Source: Ancylobacter crimeensis (GTDB taxonomy: Bacteria; Pseudomonadota; Alphaproteobacteria; Rhizobiales; Xanthobacteraceae). From it: a stretch of DNA of 64,000 nt. Under the pieces are notes generated by a model. That model was given only the letters and a program-made list of their open reading frames with translations. It searched no databases and was not told where the DNA came from. Where the stretch lies: the NCBI RefSeq assembly GCF_023016805.1, contig NZ_JALKCH010000004.1, positions 186,001-250,000 of the forward strand. The letters are read 5' to 3'. Positions 9,794 through 17,449 of this stretch are shown piece by piece; position 1 is the stretch's first letter, and every line of letters begins with the position of its first letter. The position numbers and the translations under genes were made by a program.

Positions 9794-10408
9794 TCAGATA
9801 CGCACCCGGCCGCTAACGATGCTCTCGATCCGGGGGTGGGGAAATGCGATCTCGTAGAGCTGGCGGGCCGAATGATCCTCCCGCTTGACATACAGGCCCG
9901 GTATGTGGAGCTGGGTCACGCCGCCATGCTTTTGCGGCACCCATGATGACGCGCCTTCCGGGATCTGCCCCTTGCCCGAACGTCCATAGCCGATGTGCGA
10001 ATCCTCGTGGTCGACCGGACGCACGGGCTTTCCGGCACCGGCATAGGCCTTCAGAGGAACCTCCAATATCGCGCTGACGAGACGGTCGACGCGGCTCCAA
10101 TCATAAGGCAGCGCCAGGAAGAGCCGCGCGGCCTCCGTGAGGCTCATCTCGTTCTTTTCGTGGAATCTCGAGATCGTGTTGAAATTCTCGAAATCAATCC
10201 ACCAGCCGCCGGCGACCTGGGCGGCCGGTGCAGCGCTGCTGGCGAAGCGGAAGTAGCGCTGGCCCGTCCGCAGATGGACCGCCCGGGGCATTTCGATGCC
10301 ACCGGTGCCCACCCATTGGCCGTCATCGAGCCAGCGATCGACATGGAGGCCCCGCGCGAGCATGAGCCAATGGGGCTGCTGGAAGCACTCTTCATTGGCT
10401 GAGGTCAT
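9794..10408 (-). CDS. Hypothetical protein, no recognised family
   Basis: I do not recognise this 204-residue product. It has no signal peptide or membrane segment, is rich in Trp, His, Tyr and Arg, and contains stretches such as GGWWIDFENFNTISRF (residues 65-85) and KAYAGAGKPVRPVDHEDSHIGYG (near 120-142), which look like a folded soluble protein. Two ATGs lie six bases apart; the inner one at 10408 is chosen because GGGGG is seven bases upstream of it but only one base from the outer one. It stands alone between two convergent units. Confidence 0.65.
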   Translation of the reverse strand: MTSANEECFQQPHWLMLARGLHVDRWLDDGQWVGTGGIEMPRAVHLRTGQRYFRFASSAAPAAQVAGGWWIDFENFNTISRFHEKNEMSLTEAARLFLALPYDWSRVDRLVSAILEVPLKAYAGAGKPVRPVDHEDSHIGYGRSGKGQIPEGASSWVPQKHGGVTQLHIPGLYVKREDHSARQLYEIAFPHPRIESIVSGRVRI

Positions 10409-10492
10409 CGTCATGCCCCCATTGCGCTGCCATGGCGGATTTTACCATGGCCCGGCGGCCGGCGCATCGCCTTCCCGCGGTCGGCAGCAGAC

Positions 10493-12109
10493 CTACACCG
10501 GAATCCGCACGCTCGCCCTCAGCCCTCCCAGCGGGCTGTCGCCGAGCGTGATGTCGCCGCCATGGGCCCGCGCGGCGTCGCGGGCGATGGTGAGCCCGAG
10601 GCCAGAGCCGCCGGCGTCCTGATTGCGGGCATCATCGAGGCGCAGGAAGGGGCGGAACACGTCCTCGCGCCGGTCGGCGGGGATGCCGGGGCCGTCATCG
10701 TCCACGCTCACCACCAGCCAGCGATTGTCCCGCGTGCCGGTGATGTCGACGCGGTCGCCGTGGCGGCCGGCATTGGCGACGAGATTGCCGATGCAGCGGC
10801 GGAAGGCGTCCGCCCGCACCGTTACCAGCGGATTGCCGCGGAAGCTGGCGGTTGCCTCCACCCCCGTGCGCTCGGCGTTCAGCCGGATGTCGTCCAGCAT
10901 CTTCGCCATGTCGACCTGCACGGTCGGCTCGCCGCTGTCGTCGCGGGTGAAGGCGAGATAGGCCTCCAGCATGGATTGCAGCTCGTCCACATCCTTGCGC
11001 AGCATCTCCACCTCCGGCCCGTCGCCGAGGAAGGCGAGCTCCAGCTTGAAGCGGGTGAGAATGGTGCGCATGTCGTGGGAGACGCCCGCGAGCATGATGG
11101 TGCGCTGCTCGATCTGCCGCTCGATGCGCCGCTTCATTTCCAGGAAGGCGCGGGCCGCCCCGCGCACCTCGCGCGCCCCGCGCGGCCGGAAGCCGATGAC
11201 GTCGCGCCCCTTGCCGAACGCCTCGGCCGCGTCCGCCAGCGCTTCGATTGGCTTGATCTGGTTGCGCAGGAACAGGATGGCGACCGCCAGCAACACCAGC
11301 GAAGTGCCGACCATCCAGACGAGGAAGATCAGCGAATTGGACAGGTAGGCCTGGCTGCGGCGGGCGAAGATGCGCAGCACCGAATCGTCGAGCTGGACCC
11401 GCACCTCGATGAGGTTGGAATTGCCCACCGTGTCGGTCCAGAAGGGGCGCCGCATCCTCTTGCCGAGCTCGGCGGTGAAGCTGGAATCGAGGATGGAGAA
11501 GAAGGGCTTCGGGCCGGGCGGAGGAAGGCGCTCGCCGGGCAGGAATTCGGCCGTCAGCCCCATGCGATCCTGCGCGATCTGGCGGATGCGGTCCTGGTCG
11601 GCCTGGGTAGGGAAGCTGGCGGCGAGATCGACCACCGCGGCGATGTCCTGCGAGACCGCGGCGGAGAGCCGGCGCGTCACCGCATTGTAGTGCCGCTCCA
11701 TGAAGACGAAGGCCAGCACCGATTGCAGCAACACCATGGGGGTGACGATGATGATGAGCGAGCGGGCATAGAGCCCCTTCGGCATCACCCGGTTGAACCA
11801 GGCGCCGAAGCGGTCGTTCTGCCGGCGCATGCGCTCTGTCACCACGTCGGACGCCGCCTTCATCCGGTCCAGCCGGTCCTGCGGGGGACGCAGCCTCAGA
11901 GCCAGTGCGTCGAACCGGGCCTGCAGTGCGGGAGAGGGGCGCAGCGAAAGACGCAGCTTTGCCGCGAGATCGTCCAGCCGAGCCTGCGCCGCAGGAGAGG
12001 GCCGCGGCGAGAGGCGCAGTTTTGCCGCGAGCGGCGCGGCCAGCCGCTGCAGGGCGGTGCGCCCCTTGGTGCCCGGCCCTCCGGGCCGCTGGCCGTGGAT
12101 GAGGCTCAC
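10493..12109 (-). CDS. Membrane sensor histidine kinase with repetitive N-terminus
   Basis: A 538-residue EnvZ-like kinase. Residues 27-83 hold tandem copies of a 21-residue unit (see repeat). A first membrane segment lies near 115-135, a periplasmic sensor region near 135-250, a second membrane segment near 255-277, then HAMP. The HisKA box AGVSHDMRTILTRFK puts the phospho-accepting His near residue 344, followed by HATPase_c with N, G1 (DDDGPGIP) and G2 (GSGLGLTIARD) boxes. The GTG start overlaps the stop of the response regulator gene as GTGA, so they are coupled. The signal is unknown. Confidence 0.93.
   Translation of the reverse strand: MSLIHGQRPGGPGTKGRTALQRLAAPLAAKLRLSPRPSPAAQARLDDLAAKLRLSLRPSPALQARFDALALRLRPPQDRLDRMKAASDVVTERMRRQNDRFGAWFNRVMPKGLYARSLIIIVTPMVLLQSVLAFVFMERHYNAVTRRLSAAVSQDIAAVVDLAASFPTQADQDRIRQIAQDRMGLTAEFLPGERLPPPGPKPFFSILDSSFTAELGKRMRRPFWTDTVGNSNLIEVRVQLDDSVLRIFARRSQAYLSNSLIFLVWMVGTSLVLLAVAILFLRNQIKPIEALADAAEAFGKGRDVIGFRPRGAREVRGAARAFLEMKRRIERQIEQRTIMLAGVSHDMRTILTRFKLELAFLGDGPEVEMLRKDVDELQSMLEAYLAFTRDDSGEPTVQVDMAKMLDDIRLNAERTGVEATASFRGNPLVTVRADAFRRCIGNLVANAGRHGDRVDITGTRDNRWLVVSVDDDGPGIPADRREDVFRPFLRLDDARNQDAGGSGLGLTIARDAARAHGGDITLGDSPLGGLRASVRIPV
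11861..12031 (-). repeat. 63-bp tandem repeats at the 5' end of the kinase gene
   Basis: Residues 27-47 and 48-68 of the kinase are near-identical 21-residue units sharing LAAKLRLS.RPSPA.QAR.D. A third, decayed unit (69-83) reads LALRLRPPQDRLDRM. The units are basic and amphipathic and lie on the cytoplasmic side of the first membrane segment. The repeat is visible in the DNA, so recent duplication is likely. Confidence 0.75.
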
Positions 12110-12828
12110 GGGGTGACGACCAGCCGGTAACCGGAGCCGCGCACGGTCTGGAGATAGGCCGGGTTGGCAGGGTCGCGCTCGATCTTGCGGCGCAGCCGGT
12201 TCACCTGCACGTCCACCGCCCGGTCGCCGACACCCGCGCCGGGAGCGGCCAGCGCCTGCCGGGGCACGGTGTCGCCGGGCCGTTCGCTCAGCACGCGCAG
12301 CATGTCGCGCTCGCGGTCGGTGAGGCGCACCGCCTCGCCCTCCCGGGTCAGCTCGCCGCGCCCGACATGGAACAGGAACGGCCCGAAGCGCACGCTCTCG
12401 ATCGCCTGCGGCTGGGGCGTCGCCGAGCGCTTGAGGATGTTGCCGATGCGCAGCAGCAATTCGCGCGGCTCGAAGGGCTTGGCGAGATAGTCGTCGGCGC
12501 CGATCTCCAGTCCGGCGATGCGGTCCGCCGGCTCGGAGCGGGCGGTGAGCATCAGGATCGGCACGGGGGATTCGCCGCGCACGAAGCGGGCCAGCTCCAG
12601 CCCGGATTCCCCCGGCATCATCACGTCGAGGATCAGCAGGTCGAAGGTCAGCCCGGCGAGCCGCCCGCGCGCATCCGCCGCCGAGGCCGCCGTGGTGACG
12701 CGATAGCCCCTGTCGGACAGGAAGCGGGAGATGAGATCGCGGATGCGGGTGTCGTCATCCACGATCAGGAGATGCGGCGCGTCGTCGGCGAGCTTCGGAC
12801 CCGATTGCGGGTCGGCGGTGGTGAGCAT
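12106..12828 (-). CDS. OmpR-family response regulator
   Basis: A 240-residue two-domain regulator. The receiver (residues 18-133) has the acidic pair VDDD near 24-26, the phospho-accepting Asp68 in LILDVMMPG, the conserved Thr in MLTARS and Lys in LAKPFEP. The C-terminal winged helix (about 140-238) ends in RRKIERDPANPAYLQTVRGSGY-type sequence with the usual recognition and wing segments. It starts 9 bp after the MarR gene and overlaps the kinase gene by GTGA, giving a three-gene regulatory operon. The target genes are unknown. Confidence 0.95.
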   Translation of the reverse strand: MLTTADPQSGPKLADDAPHLLIVDDDTRIRDLISRFLSDRGYRVTTAASAADARGRLAGLTFDLLILDVMMPGESGLELARFVRGESPVPILMLTARSEPADRIAGLEIGADDYLAKPFEPRELLLRIGNILKRSATPQPQAIESVRFGPFLFHVGRGELTREGEAVRLTDRERDMLRVLSERPGDTVPRQALAAPGAGVGDRAVDVQVNRLRRKIERDPANPAYLQTVRGSGYRLVVTP

Positions 12829-12837
12829 GGGAACTCC

Positions 12838-13458
12838 TCAGCCGGCGCCGCGCGGGCGGGCCGGCGGGCGCAGCAGGGCGGCACGGGCTGGGTCGGCCGC
12901 GGATTCGGCGCGGGCGATGAGCTTCTCGATCGGCCCGCGGTCCTCGGCGTCGATCATCGAGACGAGGAAGCGGCGTGCATTGGCCTTCGCGTCCGCCATC
13001 CGGCCGTCCGGGCCGGCGCATTCGGCAAGCGCCCGCTCGATGCGCGCCGATTGCAGGGCGATGAAGTCGCGCGCCAGCGCCTCGCCCTTCGGGGTGAGGT
13101 AGAGCAGGCGCTGCCGGCGATCGGACGAACCGGCGCGGCTGTCGATGAAGCCCTGGTCCACCAGCTCGCGCAGCACCCGGCCCAGGCTCTGCTTGGTGAT
13201 GCGCAGGATGTCGAGGAGGTCCGTTACACGCATGCCAGGGTGGCGGTGGACGAAATGCAGCACCCGGTGATGGGCGCGGCCGAAGCCGTAGCGCGCCAGG
13301 ATTTCGTCGGGGTCGCTGACGAAGTTCCTATAGGCAAAGAACAAAAGCTCGATGATGTCGACCAGCGGAGCCGCAGGCGCACCCTCGATGGATCGCGCCT
13401 GCGGCGGTGCGGGGGGATCTGCCGCGCGCTGGGCGGGTGAGACATTTACGTCAGCCAT
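12838..13458 (-). CDS. MarR family transcriptional regulator
   Basis: A 206-residue winged-helix regulator with a 30-residue Ala/Pro-rich N-terminal tail. The core spans residues 35-165: LFFAYRNFVSDPDEILARYG, then HHRVLHFVHRHPG, the recognition segment ILRITKQSLGRVLRELVDQG, and the wing SSDRRQRLLYLT with the usual DxR. The ATG at 13458 lacks a strong Shine-Dalgarno sequence. It heads the operon with the response regulator and kinase and is divergent from ilvE, an arrangement I know from other Hyphomicrobiales. Autoregulation through the AT-rich gap is plausible. Confidence 0.92.
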   Translation of the reverse strand: MADVNVSPAQRAADPPAPPQARSIEGAPAAPLVDIIELLFFAYRNFVSDPDEILARYGFGRAHHRVLHFVHRHPGMRVTDLLDILRITKQSLGRVLRELVDQGFIDSRAGSSDRRQRLLYLTPKGEALARDFIALQSARIERALAECAGPDGRMADAKANARRFLVSMIDAEDRGPIEKLIARAESAADPARAALLRPPARPRGAG

Positions 13459-13471
13459 GTTGACTTTTTTC

Positions 13472-13485
13472 GTTATGATCGTTAC
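13472..13485. promoter_or_regulatory. Imperfect dyad upstream of the MarR gene
   Basis: GTTATGATCGTTAC is a 14-bp imperfect palindrome (5 of 7 pairs match) within 30 bp of the MarR start codon, in an unusually AT-rich patch of the divergent MarR/ilvE gap. MarR proteins commonly bind such dyads over their own promoter. This is suggestive only. Confidence 0.3.
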
Positions 13486-13721
13486 CCAGATGTCCTGTTC
13501 GACGAAAGGATCGTTCGGCTGTGCCGCACTTCGGCCCTTGGATCGTCGACCGGTGGCTCTCTCGTAAAGACAGGGCTGAACGATAACGGGACTTCGTCCG
13601 CGAGGCAAAGCATCCCGCTCCAGCGGGGCGGCCGGAAGACCCAACACACACAGCGCCGGGGAGACTGGCGGGCCGGCACCCCTCGGACGGGGGATGGCGG
13701 CCGGATTTGGAGAGACATGAA

Positions 13722-14609
13722 ATGTCCGCGGAGCCCTTCGACAAACGCGACGGCTGGATGTGGTATGACGGCGCCATGGTGCCGTGGAACGATGCCAAGA
13801 TCCACGTGCTCACCCATGGCCTGCACTATGGCAGCTGCGTGTTCGAGGGCGAGCGCGCCTATGGCGGCGAGATCTTCAAGCTCGACGAGCACTCCGCCCG
13901 CCTGAAGGAGAGCGCCCGGCTGCTCGATTTCGAGATTCCCTACAGCGTGGCCGAGATCAACGCCGCCTGCCGCGAGGTTCTGGTGAAGAACAGCTTCACC
14001 GACGCCTATCTGCGCCCGGTCGCGTGGCGCGGCTCGGAGATGATGGGCGTCTCCGGTCAGCAGAACAAGATCCACCTCGCCATCGCGGCGTGGCAGTGGC
14101 CGAGCTATTTCGACCCCGAGGAGCGCCTGAAGGGCATCCGCATCGGCAATGCGAAGTACCGCCGCCCCGACCCGCAGACGGCCCCGTCCACCTCCAAGGC
14201 GGCCGGCCTCTACATGATCTGCACCATCTCCAAGCACGCCGCCGAGCGCGCGGGCTTCGCCGATGCGCTGATGCTGGACTGGCGCGGTTATGTGGCCGAG
14301 TGCACCGGCGCCAACATCTTCTTCGTGAAGGACGGCGTCATCCACACCCCGCTGGCCGACGCCTTCCTGAACGGCATCACCCGGCAGACCGTGATCGAGC
14401 TGGCCAAGCGCCGCGGCTTCGAGGTGCAGGAGCGCCGCATCACCCCGGACGAACTGCCGGGCTTCCAGGAGTGCTTCATCTCCGGCACCGCCGCCGAGGT
14501 GACGCCGGTTTCCGAGATCGACGGCATCCATTTCCAGCCCGGGCAGGTCACCAAGACCCTGTTCGAGGACTACATGGCCGAGGTGCAGCCGAAGAAGAAG
14601 GCGGCCTGA
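13722..14609 (+). CDS. ilvE: Branched-chain amino acid aminotransferase
   Basis: A fold-type IV PLP transaminase that interconverts Leu, Ile and Val with their 2-oxo acids using 2-oxoglutarate. The 295-residue product shows THGLHYGSCVFEGERAY near residues 28-45, a TSKAAGLYM segment near 155-163 containing the likely PLP lysine, and the class IV signature around EVTPVSEIDG near 260-270. GGAGAG at 13709 sets the ATG at 13722. A strong terminator follows directly. With ilvA in the same window this covers two steps of branched-chain metabolism. Confidence 0.95.
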   Translation: MSAEPFDKRDGWMWYDGAMVPWNDAKIHVLTHGLHYGSCVFEGERAYGGEIFKLDEHSARLKESARLLDFEIPYSVAEINAACREVLVKNSFTDAYLRPVAWRGSEMMGVSGQQNKIHLAIAAWQWPSYFDPEERLKGIRIGNAKYRRPDPQTAPSTSKAAGLYMICTISKHAAERAGFADALMLDWRGYVAECTGANIFFVKDGVIHTPLADAFLNGITRQTVIELAKRRGFEVQERRITPDELPGFQECFISGTAAEVTPVSEIDGIHFQPGQVTKTLFEDYMAEVQPKKKAA

Positions 14610-14637
14610 GCCGTCGTCTTCGGGCACGAGAAACGCG

Positions 14638-14663
14638 AAAGGCCGCCTCCGGGCGGCCTTTTT
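14638..14663 (+). terminator. Intrinsic terminator after ilvE
   Basis: GGCCGCC and GGCGGCC form a perfect 7-bp stem around a TCCG tetraloop (UNCG class with a C-G closing pair), followed by TTTTT. It lies 29 bp past the ilvE stop. Confidence 0.9.
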
Positions 14664-14690
14664 GCGTTTGAGGCGGACGGTGAGGGAATT

Positions 14691-14729
14691 ATACCCGGGC
14701 GATATTGACGGATAAATTTATCCGGGTAT
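14691..14729. promoter_or_regulatory. Operator-like dyad upstream of the DUF2239 gene
   Basis: ATACCCGG (14691-14698) and CCGGGTAT (14722-14729) are perfect inverted repeats 23 bp apart, and the right half overlaps a perfect 14-bp palindrome, GGATAAATTTATCC (14710-14723). The block is AT-rich compared with its surroundings and lies 31 bp before the DUF2239 start. This looks like a repressor operator over the promoter. The regulator is not identifiable from the neighbours. Confidence 0.55.
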
Positions 14730-14760
14730 TAATGGCCACCTCGTCAACGGAGTGCGTCCC

Positions 14761-15384
14761 ATGTCCGCCAGACTAGCTTCCCCTCTGCCCCGCGCCACCG
14801 CCTTCCTCGGCACCCGCCTCGTCGCCGCTGGCCCTCTGGATGCCGTCGCCGTCGCCGTGAAGGCGGCCGGGAGCGGAGCGGGGGAGATGCCGCTGGTGTT
14901 CGACGATACGACCGGGCGCGTCATCGACCTCGACCTGAGGGGCAGCGATGCCGAGATCGTTGCGCGGCTGGAGAGTGCGCGCCACCATGCCGAGCTTCGG
15001 CCGCCGGAGACGCCGAGCGCCGGGCGGGGCCGGCCGAAGCTCGGGGTGGTGGCGCGGGAGGTGACACTGCTGCCGCGGCAATGGGACTGGCTAGGCCACC
15101 AGCGCGGCGGCGCCTCGGCGGCGCTGCGCCGTCTCGTGGACCAGGCCCAGCGCAGCGAGGGCGCGCAGGACAGCGGCCGGGCGGCGCCCGATGCGGCCTA
15201 TCATTTCCTGCATGCTATCGCCGGCGACCTGCCGGGCTATGAGGAGGCGACCCGCGCCTTGTTCGCGGGGGATCGCCCGCGGATGGAAAGCCATATGGCG
15301 CCATGGCCGGAGGATGTGCGCCGCCATGCGCTGCGCCTCGCCTTCGGGTCTGCCGCCGATGATCGCACCGCTCCCGCAGCCTGA
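14761..15384 (+). CDS. DUF2239 family protein
   Basis: A 207-residue DUF2239 protein with no known biochemistry. The family pattern is visible: FLGTRLVAAGPLDAVAVAVK at residues 12-32, VFDDTTGRVIDLDLRG near 45-60, GRGRPKLGVVAREVTLLPRQ near 82-102 with W-x-W-L, and a C-terminal PDAAYHFLHAIAGDLPGYEEA region. It is soluble with no export signal. GGAG lies about nine bases before the ATG. It stands alone, behind a striking operator-like dyad and convergent with moaE, which suggests its own tightly controlled promoter. Confidence 0.88.
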   Translation: MSARLASPLPRATAFLGTRLVAAGPLDAVAVAVKAAGSGAGEMPLVFDDTTGRVIDLDLRGSDAEIVARLESARHHAELRPPETPSAGRGRPKLGVVAREVTLLPRQWDWLGHQRGGASAALRRLVDQAQRSEGAQDSGRAAPDAAYHFLHAIAGDLPGYEEATRALFAGDRPRMESHMAPWPEDVRRHALRLAFGSAADDRTAPAA

Positions 15385-15420
15385 GCGTCGCGTCGCTCGG
15401 CAGGCACCCAAGCCGCGGCT

Positions 15421-15894
15421 TCAGGGAAGCGGGTCCCACCGCCCCGCCGCGTCGTCGTCGGCGGCCTTTGCGTCCACCCAGCCCGTCGCCGCCTCGCGTT
15501 CCTCCTGCTTCCAGAAGGGGGCGCTGGTCTTGAGCCAGTCCATCAGGAATTCGGCGGCGGCGAACGCCGCGCCGCGATGCGCCGAGGCGGTGACCACCAG
15601 CACGATCGGCTCGCCGGGCACGATGCGGCCGTGCCGGTGGATCACGGTTGCGCCCATCAGCGGCCAGCGGCGGCGCGCCTCCTCGACATGGCGGGCGATT
15701 TCCTCCTCCGCCATGCCGGGATAGTGTTCCAGCGTCAGCGCCACCAGCCGGCCGCCGGCCTCGGGGGCGGCGTCGTCGGCCCGGCACAGCCCGGTGAAAG
15801 TAACCAGCGCGCCGACATCCTGGCGCCCGTCCGAAAGGGCGGCGGCCTCGCATGCGGCGTCGAAGGGCGCGCTCTGGATGCGGACGGTGAACAT
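15421..15894 (-). CDS. moaE: Molybdopterin synthase catalytic subunit MoaE
   Basis: MoaE transfers sulfur from MoaD thiocarboxylate to cyclic pyranopterin monophosphate to give molybdopterin. The 157-residue product has the conserved LVTFTGLCR near 30-38, LEHYPGMAEEEI near 55-66, HRHGRI near 86, and the active-site region EFLMDWLKTSAPFWKQEE near 113-130 with both catalytic lysines. It is 15 bp after moaD, completing a pgsA-moaD-moaE unit behind uvrC that is typical of the order. Confidence 0.96.
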   Translation of the reverse strand: MFTVRIQSAPFDAACEAAALSDGRQDVGALVTFTGLCRADDAAPEAGGRLVALTLEHYPGMAEEEIARHVEEARRRWPLMGATVIHRHGRIVPGEPIVLVVTASAHRGAAFAAAEFLMDWLKTSAPFWKQEEREAATGWVDAKAADDDAAGRWDPLP

Positions 15895-15909
15895 GGCCGG
15901 CCCCCGGCT

Positions 15910-16161
15910 TCAGCCGCCGGTCATCGGCGGGAAGAAGGCGATCTCGCGCGCCCCGGCGATCGGCGCTTCGGGCCTGGCGTGCACGCGGTCGATGGCGGCC
16001 CGCACGACGCGGGGATTTTCGAAGGCGTGGGCGTAATTCTCGCCGCGTCGGGCGAGGAAGGCGGCGAGGTCGGCCAGCGTCGCGACGCCGGCGGGCAGCT
16101 CGATCTCCTCGGCCTCGACGCCGACACGCTCGCGCACCCAGGCGAAATAGCGGATCTTCAT
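15910..16161 (-). CDS. moaD: Molybdopterin synthase sulfur carrier subunit MoaD
   Basis: A short 83-residue beta-grasp protein starting MKIRYFAWVRERVGVEAEEI and ending in the Gly-Gly tail that is adenylated and thiocarboxylated by MoeB and a sulfurtransferase. The conserved FFPPMTGG end matches the family. It begins 6 bp after pgsA and is followed 15 bp later by moaE, so the two subunits are made together. Confidence 0.95.
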   Translation of the reverse strand: MKIRYFAWVRERVGVEAEEIELPAGVATLADLAAFLARRGENYAHAFENPRVVRAAIDRVHARPEAPIAGAREIAFFPPMTGG

Positions 16162-16167
16162 CGCCGC

Positions 16168-16803
16168 TCACTCATCGATGAGGTGCCGGGCGCCCGCGCG
16201 GAAATAGTCCCATCCGGTGTAGAGCGTCAGCAGCGCGGCGACCCACAGCAGCACGATGCCGGTGAGGGTGGTGCCAGGCAGGATGAGATCCGCCGCCGGT
16301 CCCGCCAGCAGAACGCCCACCGCGATGAGCTGCGTCGCCGTCTTCCACTTCGCGAGGCGGGTGACCGGCACGCTCACCCGCAGCTCGGCGAGGAATTCGC
16401 GCAGGCCGGAGACAAGGATCTCGCGGCACAGGATCACGATGCCGGCCCAGAGCGACCAGCCTCGAATGGTGCCGTCGGACGCCATCATCAGCAGCGAGGT
16501 GGAGACCAGCAGCTTGTCGGCGATGGGGTCGAGCATCCGCCCAATGGCCGATTGCTGGTGCCAGGCGCGGGCGAGGTAGCCGTCGAAGAAATCGGTGATG
16601 GCGGCGGCGATGTAGACGCCGAGCGCGAGCCAGCGCAGCCAGATGCCGCCGTCGAGGATATCCGCCCAGAACAGGCACGCCGCCAGCAGGGGTACGGCGA
16701 TGCAGCGCCCATAGGTGAGCAGATTGGGCAATGCGAGCGCGTGGCCCCGCTTCAGCGGTTCGGCCTCGGGCGTTGCAGTGCGGCTCGTGGTGGCGTCGAC
16801 CAT
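16168..16803 (-). CDS. pgsA: CDP-diacylglycerol--glycerol-3-phosphate 3-phosphatidyltransferase
   Basis: PgsA makes phosphatidylglycerol phosphate in the inner membrane. The 211-residue protein has the CDP-alcohol phosphotransferase motif D-G-x2-A-R-x8-G-x3-D-x3-D in TDFFDGYLAR followed by IGRMLDPIADK (about residues 70-97), plus four to five membrane segments. The ATG at 16803 is used; a longer open frame upstream has no family similarity. It lies between uvrC (upstream, same strand, separated by a repeat-rich 646-bp gap) and moaD (6 bp). The lipid product is also the substrate of Lgt. Confidence 0.94.
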   Translation of the reverse strand: MVDATTSRTATPEAEPLKRGHALALPNLLTYGRCIAVPLLAACLFWADILDGGIWLRWLALGVYIAAAITDFFDGYLARAWHQQSAIGRMLDPIADKLLVSTSLLMMASDGTIRGWSLWAGIVILCREILVSGLREFLAELRVSVPVTRLAKWKTATQLIAVGVLLAGPAADLILPGTTLTGIVLLWVAALLTLYTGWDYFRAGARHLIDE

Positions 16804-17449
16804 GGGTCCGTCCGGCTCCGATCTCAGGGACGTAGCCACCCGGCGTGCGCCCGTCAATGCAAAGTCGCGGCAGAAAGCGCCGCAGCCTCGGGAAAGGTGG
16901 GCAGGGTGGCAGGCGAGAGCGGCGGATGTGCGGCGAGGCGGCTGGGAGGGAGGACGGATGGGAGGCCGGTGATGGACGGGGTGTTGATGGGGCGTGGCGA
17001 CGATTCGGCGGGGCAGGAGTGGTGAGGGGCGCGGCGGGCTGTCGAAGGGGGTGAGGCGGGATGCGGAAGAGGTAACGATCCGGGCGCTCCGCTGCCGTAC
17101 CGCCCAAGGAGCGGGTTCCCCCATCTTCATCCGACTCAGCCCGTCATCCTCAGTCCATCCACCGTCATCCGGCCGGAGCGCAGCGCAGAGCCGGCATCGT
17201 CCAGGCTTCCGGGCGCATGGGCACCGCCGCTCGCTGCCGCAGATGAAGAAGGTCCACCCGGTCGTCCCCGATCCCGGCTCTCCGGCTTCGCCTGCGGCCG
17301 GGATGAGGGAGGACGGCGACCGTGGGATGACCGGGGAGCGCGGTTACCATGGGAAGACGGAGGAGTGGCGACCGTGGGTGATGAGGCGGTTCGGTCACGG
17401 GAGGCGAGGGGGGCGACGCGTCATCCCGGCCCTGCGGCGGGAATAACGT
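16804..17449. repeat. Repeat-rich 646-bp gap between uvrC and pgsA
   Basis: No gene is supported here. The right two thirds (about 17100-17449) is a mosaic of GTCATCC and CCGGGATGA blocks. It includes a unit at 17245-17312 with GAAGAAGGTC, then GATCCCGGCTCTCCGGCT and CGGCCGGGATGA. The GAAGAAGGTC plus GATCCCGGCTCTCCGGCT pairing recurs at 58.8 kb. Another arm, GTCATCCCGG, lies at about 17420. The left part must contain the pgsA promoter, but I cannot pick it out with confidence. Confidence 0.6.
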
